Of a stretch of DNA of 64,000 bases, positions 12,391-23,787 are shown in pieces. Below the pieces are notes generated by a model. That model saw only the letters and a list, made by a program, of their open reading frames with translations. It was not told where the DNA came from and did not search any database. How positions within the stretch are numbered: position 1 is the stretch's first letter; each line of letters opens with the position of its first letter. Both the position numbers and the translations under genes were made by a program. The stretch is taken from contig CM043951.1 of assembly GCA_014529385.2 (NCBI GenBank), positions 107,664,384 to 107,728,383 on the forward strand, read 5' to 3'. This DNA is from Adiantum capillus-veneris (Eukaryota; Streptophyta; Polypodiopsida; Polypodiales; Pteridaceae).

Positions 12391-13512
12391 GCTAAGTGGA
12401 TTAGCGGATGTCATTTAAAGAAGTACAATTTGCCACTAACCATTGAATTGCTAGAACGAATGCATGCAGCTAAGCAAAGGAATATAAAAAGACAGCAGGT
12501 TATTGATGAAGCCCAAGAGGAAGCTCGGCTTTGGGTACTCAAAAGAAAAGATGCTCTCAACAATCATCAACCTATTCCCATCAACACCCTAGAAATAGAT
12601 GACCGACAATGGGAATTGCCGAAAGATGCAGTGTCAAAAGATGATGATTGCTTAGATGGAATGGACCTTCGCATAAAAGTACAGCTCAACAACCATAGCA
12701 CGAATGCATTGGTCGATACAGAAGTTAGAGTAAATGCAGTCAGTTATTCCACGTACAAGAAAGCAACAAGTCAGTCTTTGACAGCAGGAATAGCGACAAT
12801 AAAAGGATGCAACAAGAACCCAACAGCAACATTGGGAGTAGTCACCTTAAACGTGATAGTACAAGGATGTTCACTCCCTCATAAGTTTGTATGCTTACCA
12901 GATGAACACATGAATGAGATGATGATTCTTGGCATTTCATGGATGCGGACATGCAAGGCAGTACCAGATTGGGATACGAATCAGCTTGAATCTTCTCCAT
13001 CCTATCGAAAAGAAAATGCTGCAAGTAGCATGCAAGGAGTCAGGAAAATTTGGGTACAGAAAGCACAGCTTAAGGACAAACCAATTCAAATCTGGGTGCC
13101 CAAAACATCATCGACAATACCAAAGACGGTTCCAAAGGTTAAAACACAGCGACAAGCATCTCCGAGCAGGGAACCTAGGACAAAATGGATTTGGCAGGAA
13201 AAAGAGCACTTATCTTCTCGGCAAACGCGAAAACCAATTAAGCAATGGAGAGTTAAGCCTCAGAAACCTCAACCACACCATTCTGACCAAGACAAACCAA
13301 GGTATCAATGGCGAGTAAAAGCTCAACAACAGCCAAAAGTGATACCAAAAGCTCAAGAAATCAACGCACTAAAGCATCGTGATGGCACAATCAAGCAAAG
13401 AGCACACAAGCTACAAGATTTGCTCTTTGGAAGACAGCATCAGAAAGCCTCGACATCAGAAACCCTTGAGTTAATTACTCAAGACCAACTCTTGCACAAC
13501 ATAATGGTTTGA
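12142..13512 (+). pseudogene. E1 integrase tail plus second retropepsin-like domain and Trp-rich tail
   Basis: One frame stays open from the integrase C-terminus to 13512. After about 90 residues of integrase tail and basic linker comes a retropepsin-like fold at about 12655-12960: NALVDTEVRVNAVSYSTYK, GVVTLNVIVQG, then MMILGISWM as the hydrophobic-Gly strand. The catalytic triplet reads Asp-Thr-Glu (12715-12723) instead of Asp-Thr/Ser-Gly. The remainder is basic, with five short Trp motifs (KIWVQK, QIWVPK, KWIWQ, QWRVKP, QWRVKA; 13040-13325). It may be a captured or duplicated protease domain. The polyprotein upstream is broken, so no product is expected. Confidence 0.6.
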
Positions 13513-15298
13513 ACTGCATTGATCTTCAAAGCATGGTAGAGCCAACCAAGGCTATGCATAGACACGATTGTTCAACCCATGCACACAGTCATCCCGGAGT
13601 ACGCCATCTAAGAGGGATGGAAGGGCACTAAGAAATTAAGGACAATGTTTGAAAAGGGAAGGAAAAGTTTGATGTTAACGTGTGATTTTTTGCAAAATTA
13701 TCTAATAATTCCCTTATAAATCATAACAGGGGAATTTAACTGATGATATCTTCCCGATGAGCGTAAATAGTGTATATACTATCAAAAAATCATCAAAAAT
13801 AGTCCTTTTTTATTATTTTTCATCATTTTTCTCGATATTGAGACTTAAGAATAGAGAAATCTAACAAAAAACAATAAAGCTATGTTTTTCAATGGATTTT
13901 CTTAATTATTGGATTTTCACTTTGCTTTTTTAGCGCTCTTTGATTTTTTCAATAAACATGTTAAAAACTGATAATAAATAGCAAAGAAGCTCATATGAAA
14001 AACCTGAAGACACGATGGTGATCAGAAACTCAAGGCGGACAAGCACAAAAAATTTCAATCAAATCGAAAGATGGAATCAGGAAGCCTAAATTAGGCGACC
14101 AGACCTACTTTTGCAAAATTCTTGCATAATGAGCTACAGGAATCCGATTGGGAAATTTTTGAGTCTAGCACAGATTTCACGGCCTAGTAGGACTAATGGG
14201 GAAATCTGGGGAAAAATGGTTCGGAAAGTCCGAGTATAGATACCCAAGGTAGGCTAAAATCACCTCATTTCCACTTGTTGCCTTTGGAGAGAGAGCATTT
14301 CGACTTCTTCGTGCGTACTTTTCGGAGTCTACAGTTGTTCGTTTTCAGCGCCGTCTTACACGAGACATGAGGGGTAAGGTCTTTACTCATCAATGATCCA
14401 TTTTGTATGGCCGGTAGCTAGTCTAAACCCCTAGAAAAATCCCTAGAATCCAGGCAGTGCACGAAGACCTACGACCAAAAATCGACCATAGCGGCCTGTC
14501 AGCTCAACCAAATCGGATGAGATTTGAATTATAGTATGCTTCAACATATTAGAACACTTCTATATCAACAGATGACCATTCGACAAAGGTCGAGGGGGTC
14601 CCAAGTAGAAAAGCTAGGTTTTTGGCAGATGATAGAATTGGGTTCTGACTCCACAGACAACTTACCTATGAGGTCTATACACAATTATATGATTGGTTTT
14701 GTGAAATCAATCAAGCAAAGCCCTCAAAAAGCAGAAAATGGCTCGACGGCTACAAAGAGTCAAATTCGACATAGGAGGTCAAACTGACTCCAAATGGGCC
14801 AAAATTGGATGAGCTGCTTCAAGACTATGTTACAGACAAGTCCATAAGCCTTAAAAGTGACTAACCAACTCAACAGGCAATGTAGTCACAAAAATCAAAG
14901 ATTTCAGAGTCGACAAAGCACAGGGTGATGCCGGCAAGACCAAACTTTACCAAATTCAATTTAGGACTTGTTTTAGGATTCTGACCTAGCAAAATGGTGC
15001 TAGATTCTGGTGAAAATGTCTAAATTTTGAGATTCTGACCTAAAGCCTAAATCTAGCACCATTTTCACCCTGTGCATCCAAATGAGCCCATGTTTCACTC
15101 AGAGTATCTATTTGGTATATACTTCAACCCTATAATGCCAAGTTTGCAAAAAGTTGAAAAAAAATACTCAACTGTAAATAATCACGATTATTTACTTTTG
15201 TTGCAATTTTTTGCTTGGACTTTATAATTTTGTTCCTTACATGTTTTTATGCATCTATGCATGTTCAAAAATTGATTTGAAGCAAAATTGGACAAAAT
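13513..15298 (+). other. E1 noncoding spacer
   Basis: No supported gene. AT-rich near 13670-14000. From about 14040 on it repeats phrases also present in the 5' leader (for example CCAAATCGGATGAGATTTGA and GGCCAAAATTGGATGAG), and it contains the fifth palindrome at 15174-15195. A short open frame at 14524-14787 has no recognisable features. Confidence 0.6.
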
Positions 15299-17823
15299 TT
15301 GTCAGCATTTCAGACTGAAGGAACTTTCAGAGAAATATATGTCAAATTTGGTAACTTTGACACTCTATTTACTCAACGAGCCATGCAAGCAGCAGAGAAG
15401 GCCAAGAAGAAGCTCAATCAAAAAGAAAAGTTGCAAGAACTAAGCATCATACCAGGAAACAGGCTGAAGATCCCACGAAATCACTAGAAAAGATGTATCA
15501 AGAAGCAGAAGCCTTGAAGCTGAGAGAAGCCCAAGAAGCGGCAAGGAAAGCAAAAGAGACGACTGAACAGCAAAAGCAAGCAGAGGAAGCAACTGAACAA
15601 GGAGTAGCACAACATGATCAGGGTGATGTGTCTCCCCACCCTTCTTCACCTATTTCTGAACAGCATGATCACCCCATGCCAAGCCCACCACCTTCACCAG
15701 CAGATAAAGCCAAAGAACCTGAACCCAGCAAGGAGACAGAGCCTGAACAAAGAGAAGCAGGTGAATGTGCACAACAGGCGGCTGAATCTACAGAAGACCA
15801 GCAAAACGAGCAAGACAAAGAGTCAAAAAGGGCAGAAAGTCCTGCACCAGCAGAGGATAACACGAAGTTTGAGCAACCAAGAGAACAGAAGGCCGAGGGA
15901 ACACCCTCTACCTCAACACAACAAGAGAAGGTCGAGGCATCCATGAAGCCTCAGGATGACAAAGCGGAAGAGGATTAGCCACAGCCACAAGGGCAACCGC
16001 CAAAAGATACACAAGAATCTGCAGAAACATCAAAGCAACTAGCAGAAAACAAAGATTGGCAATCAAACGACGAAGTGGTCCTGCAAGTTAACGAGTATGC
16101 CAAGCAAAAGCAGGACATGACTGAACGGCTTCGCTTAGCAGCACTTAGCCATAGCACAAGGGCCAAAGAATTAGAAATGGTGATTGACTCACTCCAACGA
16201 GAGTTAGACGACCGACTAAACGTCATCACCGATATACAAAGGCAAGTGCAGGAATTGAAAGTGGAAGCTGAACAACATCAGCTCGCAAGGGATAGAAGCA
16301 GAAACAGATGGAGTATCTCGGTGGTTTACTTACAAAATTTTCAGATGCATGCAAAGAAAAAGATGAACAGCTGGCAGAAGTTACAAACAAACTTCTAACT
16401 ATAACCCTGTCAGTTCAGAAGATTCACGTTCAGTTAGATGTAGCAAATGCCTCCCTACAGTACTCAGAGCAAAGAATAAATGATCAGGTAATTTTCCTGC
16501 GGCAACTCAGAGACAAACCCGTAGTGGCCTCGATCAAAGGAACATACGAGGTCTACATTGCATTAGAGAAAAAGAATAAAGACCTCAAGTTGGAGCTTAA
16601 ACTGGAGCAGTCTCAGCACAGAGACGTGGCTTTAATGTGGGTCCAAAGAGAAAACGAGCTGCTGAAAGACATAGATGAACTTAAAAGAGGGTCAACCAAC
16701 TATTGAGAGAGGGACGGCCAGAAGCACAAGAAGAGGCAGGCACTTCAGAGCAGCCACAGATAGAGATCCCCTTAGTTTCATTTGTTGAGATGGAGACACA
16801 GCCAGCAGAAGAGCTAAGTGGCAAGGAGGAGTTTCAAGTACACATTATCGAAACAGATACAGCACCAATGGTCCAACTCTCAAAGGCTGAGGAAGATGCA
16901 CTGAAAGAGAAAAGTACACAAGAGGTAGATGAGCAATGGAAGGCAGCAATGGATTGGGAGCTGAGAGTTCTTCACTCCGTCAACGTTACGCAACTCACTT
17001 CGAATCAAATCAATGCGCAATGGAATCAACAATCCCTGCCCTATCCTCTGATTAAAGTGGAGTTGCTACAAGTGAAAGAAAGGCTTTACACAGACATGCA
17101 AGTCGAGGGAGCAAATCAAGACCACCCGAAGTGGAGGCTGATCTTGTTGAACAATAATCCAAGGTATTTGATTTTGTCACAAGAGCACTTGCAGCCCTAC
17201 AAAAATTGTCATGTACCAAGAGTAAGGACTTGGCAAGCACATGAGGCACTAATAAACAAGCAGCCAACTTGGTTGAATTACCCCAGATTGCTTGCTCCAA
17301 AAAAGGGACCACCGACGGAAGAGTACATGGTGAAAACCCTAATGGGTGCCATGTACTTCTTCAGAAGTCTACCAGATCTATCATGTGCAATGCTATACAA
17401 AATCTGCCAAATGCTGCTCACCTGCATCGAAGTATTCCATGAGCCAAAGCAAGCAGGCACCCCTTGGATTTCATTCCTCGAGGGTAACAAAGGGTTGTGC
17501 TATGATCTCAGTGGCCAACCTTCCAAAGAAGTCCTCTATGGCTTCTATGCCAGATGTATGTTTTTAGCTTCTCACAATATGCTGGCGTTTGAGGAAGCAG
17601 TACACACAGGGTTCTTCACTTGGTGAACGAAAATATTTTGCCAGTGATCAACAACCTGACATCACGGTTTGTAGGCTACTCAACAGTGAAGCTAAAAAAC
17701 AAAGCAACAATGCAGTTCTTGCAAGTTCCAAATAAAGAGAGCAAGACCAGATACCAAAAGGCACTAAATTCGCTGAAAGACTACCTCGCTAGCCATCGAC
17801 CTGAAGACTACTTCAGCCCATAA
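15299..17823 (+). pseudogene. E1 post-pol coiled-coil ORF region
   Basis: A broken coding region in at least six pieces. The N-terminal piece is Lys/Ala-rich (15299-15487). A Glu/Gln/Pro/Ser-rich disordered part follows (15493-15978), then heptad-rich coiled coil (16075-16706: ELEMVIDSLQRELDDRL, QKIHVQLDVANASLQYSEQR). A globular C-terminal part lies at 16703-17626 and 17620-17823. The position between integrase and 3' LTR matches extra ORFs known in Athila/Tat elements. E3 has a region of the same layout (low-complexity plus coiled coil), but I see no clear residue-level match. No transmembrane segment is evident, so an envelope-like role is not supported. Confidence 0.6.
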
Positions 17824-17848
17824 AGTTGTGTCAAGGGATGACACAGGC

Positions 17849-17862
17849 GAGGAGGGGGGGAA
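17849..17862 (+). other. E1 polypurine tract
   Basis: GAGGAGGGGGGGAA abuts the 3' LTR and would prime plus-strand DNA synthesis. It fixes the element's orientation as plus. Confidence 0.88.
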
Positions 17863-18801
17863 TGTTAGCAGCAAGCTAACACGGATACCATTTTTTGGAG
17901 CTCCCATGTAAAACACTTATTATTTTTTACAAATCGAGAATACTGTAACTCTTATTTTTTGGATAAACCTTGTAATTGATGAGCTTCCAGATTGTATCAA
18001 CCTATCATTACCTATCTTTAGTCAGAGCTCCCAAATTATTAGTTTTGACCACCAAAAACCTTGGCTAAGGTATAAAAGCCAATTTTTGTAAGTTTTGGAT
18101 AATGAAATACACAGCGTGACCTAACAGCGCTCACTTCTCTCCTTCTCGCGCTTCCTACTCCCTCCCCGGTTGTCACATTGCAGTCGTGTTTGTTGCATTG
18201 CAACCGCAGGTAGTTGGGCACCACTGGTCTTTTGTTTTGCTGCAACCGCAGGTAAAAGCTCTATGCATTGACGTAAACACATCACAGTATTTCGTAGCTT
18301 TCGGCCTCGCCGACCCGTGGCATAATTTCATCAGAAGTAGGAATTTACACTTCCAAATCAAAAACTAAGCATAGCCAGGGTATTGGGGCATCATTGCTAA
18401 GCATTTAGGTGCATTCTGGGTCGAAAACAACTAGCTCAAAAATCCACTGTTGTTAATAATCACGATTTTGGCACTTGACCTAAAGTAGGTTTTGAGACCA
18501 TAAGCATGTGTGCTTAGGGCTTATAAGCTTTTCCTAGAAGTTTTGTTACGTTTGGATGTCATTTGATGTTGTAACGGATGTGATTTGTTTGCCGCTGAGC
18601 GATTGGCTTTTGGTAATTTCAGTCACTTGAGTGTAGCTTGAGTTAGATGCAAGTTGTTAGGTGTTTTCGAAGAGATTGACAACCTCTTGTAGCCTCTATG
18701 CACTAGTCAAGTCAACTTCATCCCATGGATTGACAATTTAATCGTGGTTCTCACTAAAACTGCAATAAGATAGGATAGTGGGGTTAGACAATCGTCCCAC
18801 A
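17863..18801 (+). repeat. E1 3' LTR
   Basis: 939 bp, TG...CA ends, with a TATA box at 18071-18078. It carries about 40 bp absent from the left LTR near 18205-18250, where GCAACCGCAGGTA occurs twice, so a local duplication is likely. Confidence 0.93.
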
Positions 18802-20582
18802 CTCTTTGTCCACATAGCTTTGGACATGGAGCCTCAACTTCTTGATTAAGGGAGTGACTGAAGCTTCTTGCCCCTTGAAAGCACCATTTGCGGGTAGGAC
18901 ATGTCCCATCTCATAGGCTTGGATGCCTAGCTTGGTGGCCAACTCTGTGGATATAAAATTGTGAGTAGAACCAGGGTCAAAGGGAATAAAAGCATCATGT
19001 TCTCTTACCTTTCCCCAAGCATGGCATAGAGGAGATCCTTTGTGGTGAGCTTCCTTTTCTTGGATTTTGACCAAGGTAGCTCTAAGAGGCTCATGGAGGG
19101 TGTTCTTTTGGGGGCAAGCACGATACGCATGCCCTTGCTCGCCGCATTTGAAAAAATGGTTATCCTTGCGATAACGCTCAAGATCTTCAAGAGAGAGTTT
19201 GTTTTTGCCTTTGTAAACCCCCTTCTCCTTAGCTTTGTTGTTATTGGAATTGCCTTAGGAGACTTTTGGACATTGTCCTTCCCCTTAGGCTCATTGGAAC
19301 CCTTGTTTTCCGTGGGCTTAAGATTTCTCTTAGCCCCTGTTTGGAAATTGATTTGAGAAGCCACCATCGTATGGTGTATGACTACAGATATGGTGCATGG
19401 CCTTTGGGAGTTGACATAATCCGCCAATTCTTCAGTTAAGCCCGCACAAAATTGTTGTTTTTGGACTCCAAAATCCATCTTTTTGAAGACAGTGGCCTTG
19501 AGATGGAAGTCCCAAAACTTGTCTACATATTTATTAATGGATTTGTAGGGAGAGAGCTTCAAGCTTCACCATTCGGTGAGTAGTCTTTGGCATCAATGGC
19601 CAAAAACTGCTTCATGATGGAAGCTCTTAAAGGTTTCCATGTTTGTGGGCTTCACCGTTTGCCCATAAGCTAGACCACCATTGCTTGGCGGACTTTTGAA
19701 AGTGCATAGCTACATGGTGTAGCTTCATCTCCAAACGCCGCATTGAATTGTTGGATAAAGGCCAAGACTTTGTCTGTAGCACCAAAGGTGCCATTGTAAG
19801 TAAGGAAGACACGCTCTTTCCTCCCTCTTTGAACTTCTTGAGCTTGGATGACCTCTTCCACACGACATACGATTTCCTATGGCCTCTTCTTTTTCATGGT
19901 TCAAAAGTTTCACCATCGCTTTCTTCAGAAGATGAAGAGTTTGAGGAAGATGGAGAAGAGGGTGGCCTCTTTCTCGCCTTTTTCTTGCCTTGGTCCTCTT
20001 TGTCTGCACCATCACTTTCTTCATAAGAGAAGAGGATGAAGAAGATGGAGAAGAGGGTGACCTCTTTCTCGCCCTTTTCTTCTCTTGCTTTTTATCATCC
20101 CTCTTTGAATTATGGTGTGGAGAGGTGTGCAATGGTCTTCTCCATTCAGGAGGTGATGGAGAGCGTTTTTCTCGTCGTCTTTCTGGATCCATCTTCACCA
20201 AGGTGGCAGGAGACTCACTTCTTTCTCGTTCTTTAGGTGGGGGCTCTTGAGTTCTCCTTTGGGAAGGAGATATGTCATCAAGAAGCAAATCTTTGAGCCC
20301 TTCGTATGGATCCTCTTCTTCTTCCCAAATCGGAGAGAGGCCTCTTTTGGAAGTCTCACAAGGAGGCTTCCTAGGTACTCTCTTGTCATGGTGGGGAGTT
20401 TGGAGAATCCCATGATCACGAAGCTACCGTTGCACTTCACTTTGGAGGGATGGATTGCCCATGGCTTGTTGAAGCCTAGAAACAAGGTAGTTAACAAGCA
20501 TAGGGGCATCATTAGTAGCCTGCGCATTAGCAAAATCAAAGCTATCAACATTAAGTTCACTCTCTTTACTATTGTCATCCAT
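18802..20582 (-). pseudogene. GypA-a gag and protease start
   Basis: Minus-strand gag starts at the ATG at 20582-20580, and the residues after it (NVDSFDFAN) match GypA-b and GypA-c. An Arg/Lys/Ser-rich linker (about 20300-19900) precedes the capsid-like core (19860-19400: NGTFGATDKVLAFIQQFN, QQFCAGLTEELADYVNSQRP). The zinc knuckle near 19130 has lost its first Cys (FFKCGEQGHAYRACP). The protease motif FDPGSTHNFIS lies at about 18980-18950. Several frame changes (near 20430, 19870, 19660, 19160) break it. A 95 bp period duplication occurs in the linker (19921-20090). Confidence 0.82.
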
Positions 20583-20989
20583 TCTAACAATTTTTAGGTG
20601 TAATATTTTTAGGTGTACTTTGGCACTTCAAGCCCTAGTTGTTGCTGCTCCTCTTTACCCCTTTAGAAAAGCACTCAATCTCCTATACCCGTGGCTCGAA
20701 TATCATTAATTGCAAGGAATAGAAGAGAGCGTCTTTCAACACCAAAACAGTATCGGCCCCTGTCAAGCTTTTAATAGCTTAATAGTGGTTAATCCGTAGG
20801 CAAGCACCATAGGACTCCACTATTAAGACCATAGATCTCCATCGGTGATGCCCCATTATCTACACGAAGGTAGGCGCATTGCAAGGCTGAAAAAACCCTA
20901 TTCTACTTACTCAATTGCAATTCATAATGCCAACCATTTATAGCTAGCTTGAGGACCTCCCTTCTTGAGCAAGGAAAGAGAAACCTTGT
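20583..20989 (-). other. GypA-a untranslated leader
   Basis: About 400 bp between primer site and gag start, alignable with the same stretch of GypA-b (23380-23774). No gene seen. Confidence 0.6.
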
Positions 20990-21001
20990 GCTCTGATATC
21001 A
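20990..21001 (-). other. GypA-a primer binding site
   Basis: On the minus strand TGATATCAGAGC follows the LTR end by one base. It matches the tRNA-iMet complement TGGTATCAGAGC except for one base. Confidence 0.8.
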
Positions 21002-21002
21002 A

Positions 21003-22592
21003 TGTAACATTTAATGGCCTAGTAACTTGTGTGTAGCAGAAAATAGCATAGACATAGTGAGAATTTCATTACAATAGATTCCTAATGAGCATAGCAAGAG
21101 TGCTTGGATGGAGAGAGCAACAAAAAGCATAACACCTATTTAGATCGGCATGAACAATACTTCAAAAGAGAGAGAAATTATTGACAACAGTTGAGGACCG
21201 GATTTACATGGAGCCGGTCCTTCCTCCAAAAGGCTTTGTATTATAGGTTTCCCCCATCAAGGGAGACATTTTACAATACAATTCTTTGTGTTCCTTCAAT
21301 AACTAGCTAGTGCAATGAAGATGGAAGCTTCAAGCACTAAGCAAACACTTATAAAACACAACATCAATTCCCTCACGGTCTTAGACCCAAGACCTCACAC
21401 ACCTTCGAAGATGGTGAGAGCTAGCGGGGTATGAGAGTAGATTGAGAGGAAGAAAGAGTAGTCTTACGAGAAAGAAGTATATCTCCTCACATAATCACTC
21501 ATAAAAGCTTAGCATATCTTAGTAATTAGCATGGTAGAGGATATGAGCATGCATTGAGGCTTGGCTCTTGGTTGGATTTGCATCACAAAGCCAAGAGTTG
21601 TTGGTGTAGGCCTCCCTTCTCACAAGCTTGGAGTAGATGATGAGCTTTCCATAAAGCTTGAGAAGGAGAGAGAGAGAGTCTTCTTGCTCCAGACATCATA
21701 TTGTGTGAGTGTGTGTGTGTGATAATGCCTTTAAAAAATCAGCCCCCTCTCTCTCTTGGTAGACCCCTCTTGCTAAATCCTCTTGCTAGCTTCCCATTGA
21801 ACCTCTCCAAGCTTAGCCAATAGGGTTTAAGAAGCATAAGTGATAGTCTTGTGTTATGTGTCTCCCTTTCCCCTTTTGTGAGAGCTTTACGTAATTAAAT
21901 AATGTAACTAAACTCTCATTGGACCCCTTTGTCTTCTGGCCAATAGGAAGCAGGCAAGCCATTGGGCTGTTGAATGCTCATTGGACCCCTTGGGAGATTG
22001 TCCAATAGTCTTCTAGAGAGCTTAATTCTTGCTAGTTGTTTTATCAAGTGTTTTTAAATGAATTAAACTAGATTTACTCTAGCCTAATTCTCATTGGTCC
22101 ACCTCTATGGCCATCCAATAGGATTTGAGTGCACCTTGTGGGAAACTAGCTAGGGAGCTAACATGTGTCCCCTATTCCATTTGTGTAAAGGGAGCCTATG
22201 AGTGTGTGTGTGTGTGTTTCTCTCTCATCCCCTACTTACAGGGCTCGCCCCCTCCTAGGTAGGGGTCTTGAAGACTTTTTTGTACACTCACAAAGCATCC
22301 AATTCCACTAAGCTTGACCATTTGGACTTACCTTTGAATTTTGGAACCTTAGCATTTTGGAAGCCTTAATGGGCTGAACCTTAGGGTCTTTGAAGCCCAT
22401 TGTTGCACATTTCTCTTTTGCAGATGGACCCCACTTTGGATCCCTATTTTCCCTCCTTTGGATCCCTATTGTGGCCGGTCTGCCAACTTAACCAATATTC
22501 TAGCTTTTTCTCCCCTGGCACTTTCCCATATTAAATGATCAGTTTAACATGAGAAAATCATTTAGGATAATTAGATATTAGTTATTATGACA
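21003..22592 (-). repeat. GypA-a 5' LTR
   Basis: 1590 bp. In element orientation it starts TGTCATAATAAC and ends AATGTTACA. It aligns with the split LTR of GypA-b (23788-24145 plus 39828-41031). It contains a GT microsatellite near 21704-21722. Beyond its outer end (22593) the sequence is gag of GypA-b, so GypA-a inserted there. Confidence 0.88.
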
Positions 22593-23379
22593 TCTTTATC
22601 GCCTTTTTCTTCTCTTGTTTTCTCTCTTTCCTCTTTGAATTATGGTGTAGAGAAGCATGCGACAGTCTTCTCCATTTAGGGGGTGTTGGAGAGCGTTTTG
22701 CCCGCCGTCTTCGTGGAGCCATCTCCACCAAGGTGGCAGGAGACTCAATTATTTCTCGTTCTTTCGGTGGGGGCTCTACCATTGAAACTTGGGCTCTCCT
22801 TTGGGAGGGAGATGCCTCATCAAGTAGTAAGTTTTTGAGCCCTTCGTACGGATCCTCCTCTTCTTCCCTTATCGGAGAGAGTGTCTGAGGATTCACCGTT
22901 CAATACCCCCCTATATAAGTGCGTTCGTGGGGTATTAAAAAAAACCCTCTTTTAACATGTTTGAATGAATATAATGACCCCTTATTTTAGGAATTTATTC
23001 CAAAATTGAATATAAAAATTCCTTATTTTAATATATCTCTGTTAAATTGCCTAAAATTTTTGCATTATAAAACCCCTCCTTTCGAACTCACGTTATACAT
23101 TAACATGATTACATAGTGCACCCCCCGAGGAGAGAGTCCACTTTTGGAAGTCTCACCAGGAGCTTTCCTAGGTACTCTCTCTTCTCGGTGGGGAGTTTGG
23201 AGAATACCATGGGTGCGCAATTGCTGTAGCACTTCACCTTGGAGGGATGGGTTGCCAAAGGCTTTTTGAAGCCTAGAAACAAGATATTTTACAAGCATAG
23301 GGGCATCATTAGTTTCTCTTTCATTAGCAAAATCAAAGCTATCAACATTCATTTCAATCTTTTTTCCCTTGTCAGCCAT
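22593..23379 (-). pseudogene. GypA-b gag N-terminal part
   Basis: Starts at 23379 (ADKGKKIEMNVDSFDFAN) and runs through a conserved block (NPSLQGEVLQQLRTHGILQTPH) to about 23140. A small insertion (22883-23128) interrupts it. Gag then resumes (EEEEDPYEGLKNLLLDEASP, then a Lys/Arg/Ser-rich linker) until GypA-a cuts it at 22593. This matches GypA-a gag residue by residue over most of its length. Function: N-terminal part of the capsid polyprotein, here inactive. Confidence 0.8.
22883..23128. mobile_element. Small insertion with 9 bp target duplication
   Basis: A 246 bp block inside GypA-b gag that GypA-a lacks at the same site. It is flanked by identical 9-mers GGAGAGAGT (22874-22882 and 23129-23137). 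It is AT-rich with C runs and an internal inverted pair (AATACCCCCC / GGGGTATT). The ends (GTCTGAGGATTCACC; reverse end TCGGGGGGTGCAC) are at best weak terminal inverted repeats. A 9 bp duplication fits Mutator-type transposition, but the class is not settled. Confidence 0.6.
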
Positions 23380-23774
23380 ACTAGCAAATTTTGTAAATTT
23401 TTACTTGTACTTTGGCACTTCAAGCCCTAGTTACTACTCCTCTTTACCTTCAAAGATAAGCACTCAATCATCTATGCCCGTGGCTCGAATATTATTAATT
23501 GCAAGAAATAGAAGAGAGGGTTCAACAGAGCCAAGACAGCACCGGTTCCTGTCAAGCTTCTCATAGCTCAATAATGGTTAAGCTATAGGCAAGCCCCGTA
23601 GGACTCCATTGTTAAAACCATAGCTCTCAACGGTATCCCCTTTAACTGCATAAAGCAGGCGTGCTTCAAGGATGAAAAATCCCTATTCTACTTACTCTTT
23701 TGCAATTAATAACACCAACCATTTGTAGCAAGCTTGAGGACCTCTCTTCTTGAGCAAGAAAAGAGAAACCAGTA

Positions 23775-23786
23775 GCGTTGATACCA
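23775..23786 (-). other. GypA-b primer binding site
   Basis: Minus strand TGGTATCAACGC, one base after the LTR end; matches the tRNA-iMet type for the first eight bases. Confidence 0.75.
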
Positions 23787-23787
23787 A

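Larger units (their letters stand above)
1556..18801 (+). mobile_element. E1: Tat/Athila-type Ty3/gypsy retrotransposon
   Basis: A 17.2 kb element bounded by direct repeats that start TGTTAGCAGC and end CCCACA. It has a primer site just inside the left LTR, a G-rich polypurine tract just before the right LTR, and flanking pentamers CTATT (1551-1555) and CTCTT (18802-18806), a 4/5 target duplication. Order: leader with palindromic repeats, gag, protease, RT, RNase H, integrase, a second retropepsin-like domain, noncoding DNA, and a coiled-coil region. The primer site, the gag start (NLRSSRVLE) and extra coding sequence after integrase fit the Tat/Athila branch. All main frames carry stops or shifts, so it is not autonomous. 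Confidence 0.93.
1..22592 (-). mobile_element. GypA-a: Ty3/gypsy element, interrupted by E1
   Basis: A minus-strand gypsy element reads from its 5' LTR (21003-22592) through the primer site, gag and protease (20582-18802), and resumes after the E1 insertion with protease end, RT and RNase H (1555-1). Sequence on the two sides of E1 rejoins in the order seen in the GypA-d copy at 62618-64000, which shows that E1 split one element. The 3' part and 3' LTR lie outside the window. The element itself sits in the gag region of GypA-b in the same orientation. Family identity rests on RT, protease and zinc-knuckle motifs; the exact clade is not assigned. Confidence 0.85.

Noticed and set aside
14524-14787. 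Open reading frame in the E1 spacer
   Set aside because: It lies in repeat-related noncoding sequence, is short and has no recognisable motif.
15299-17823. Envelope-like gene in E1
   Set aside because: The position fits, but there is no signal peptide or membrane segment. The visible features are low complexity and coiled coil.
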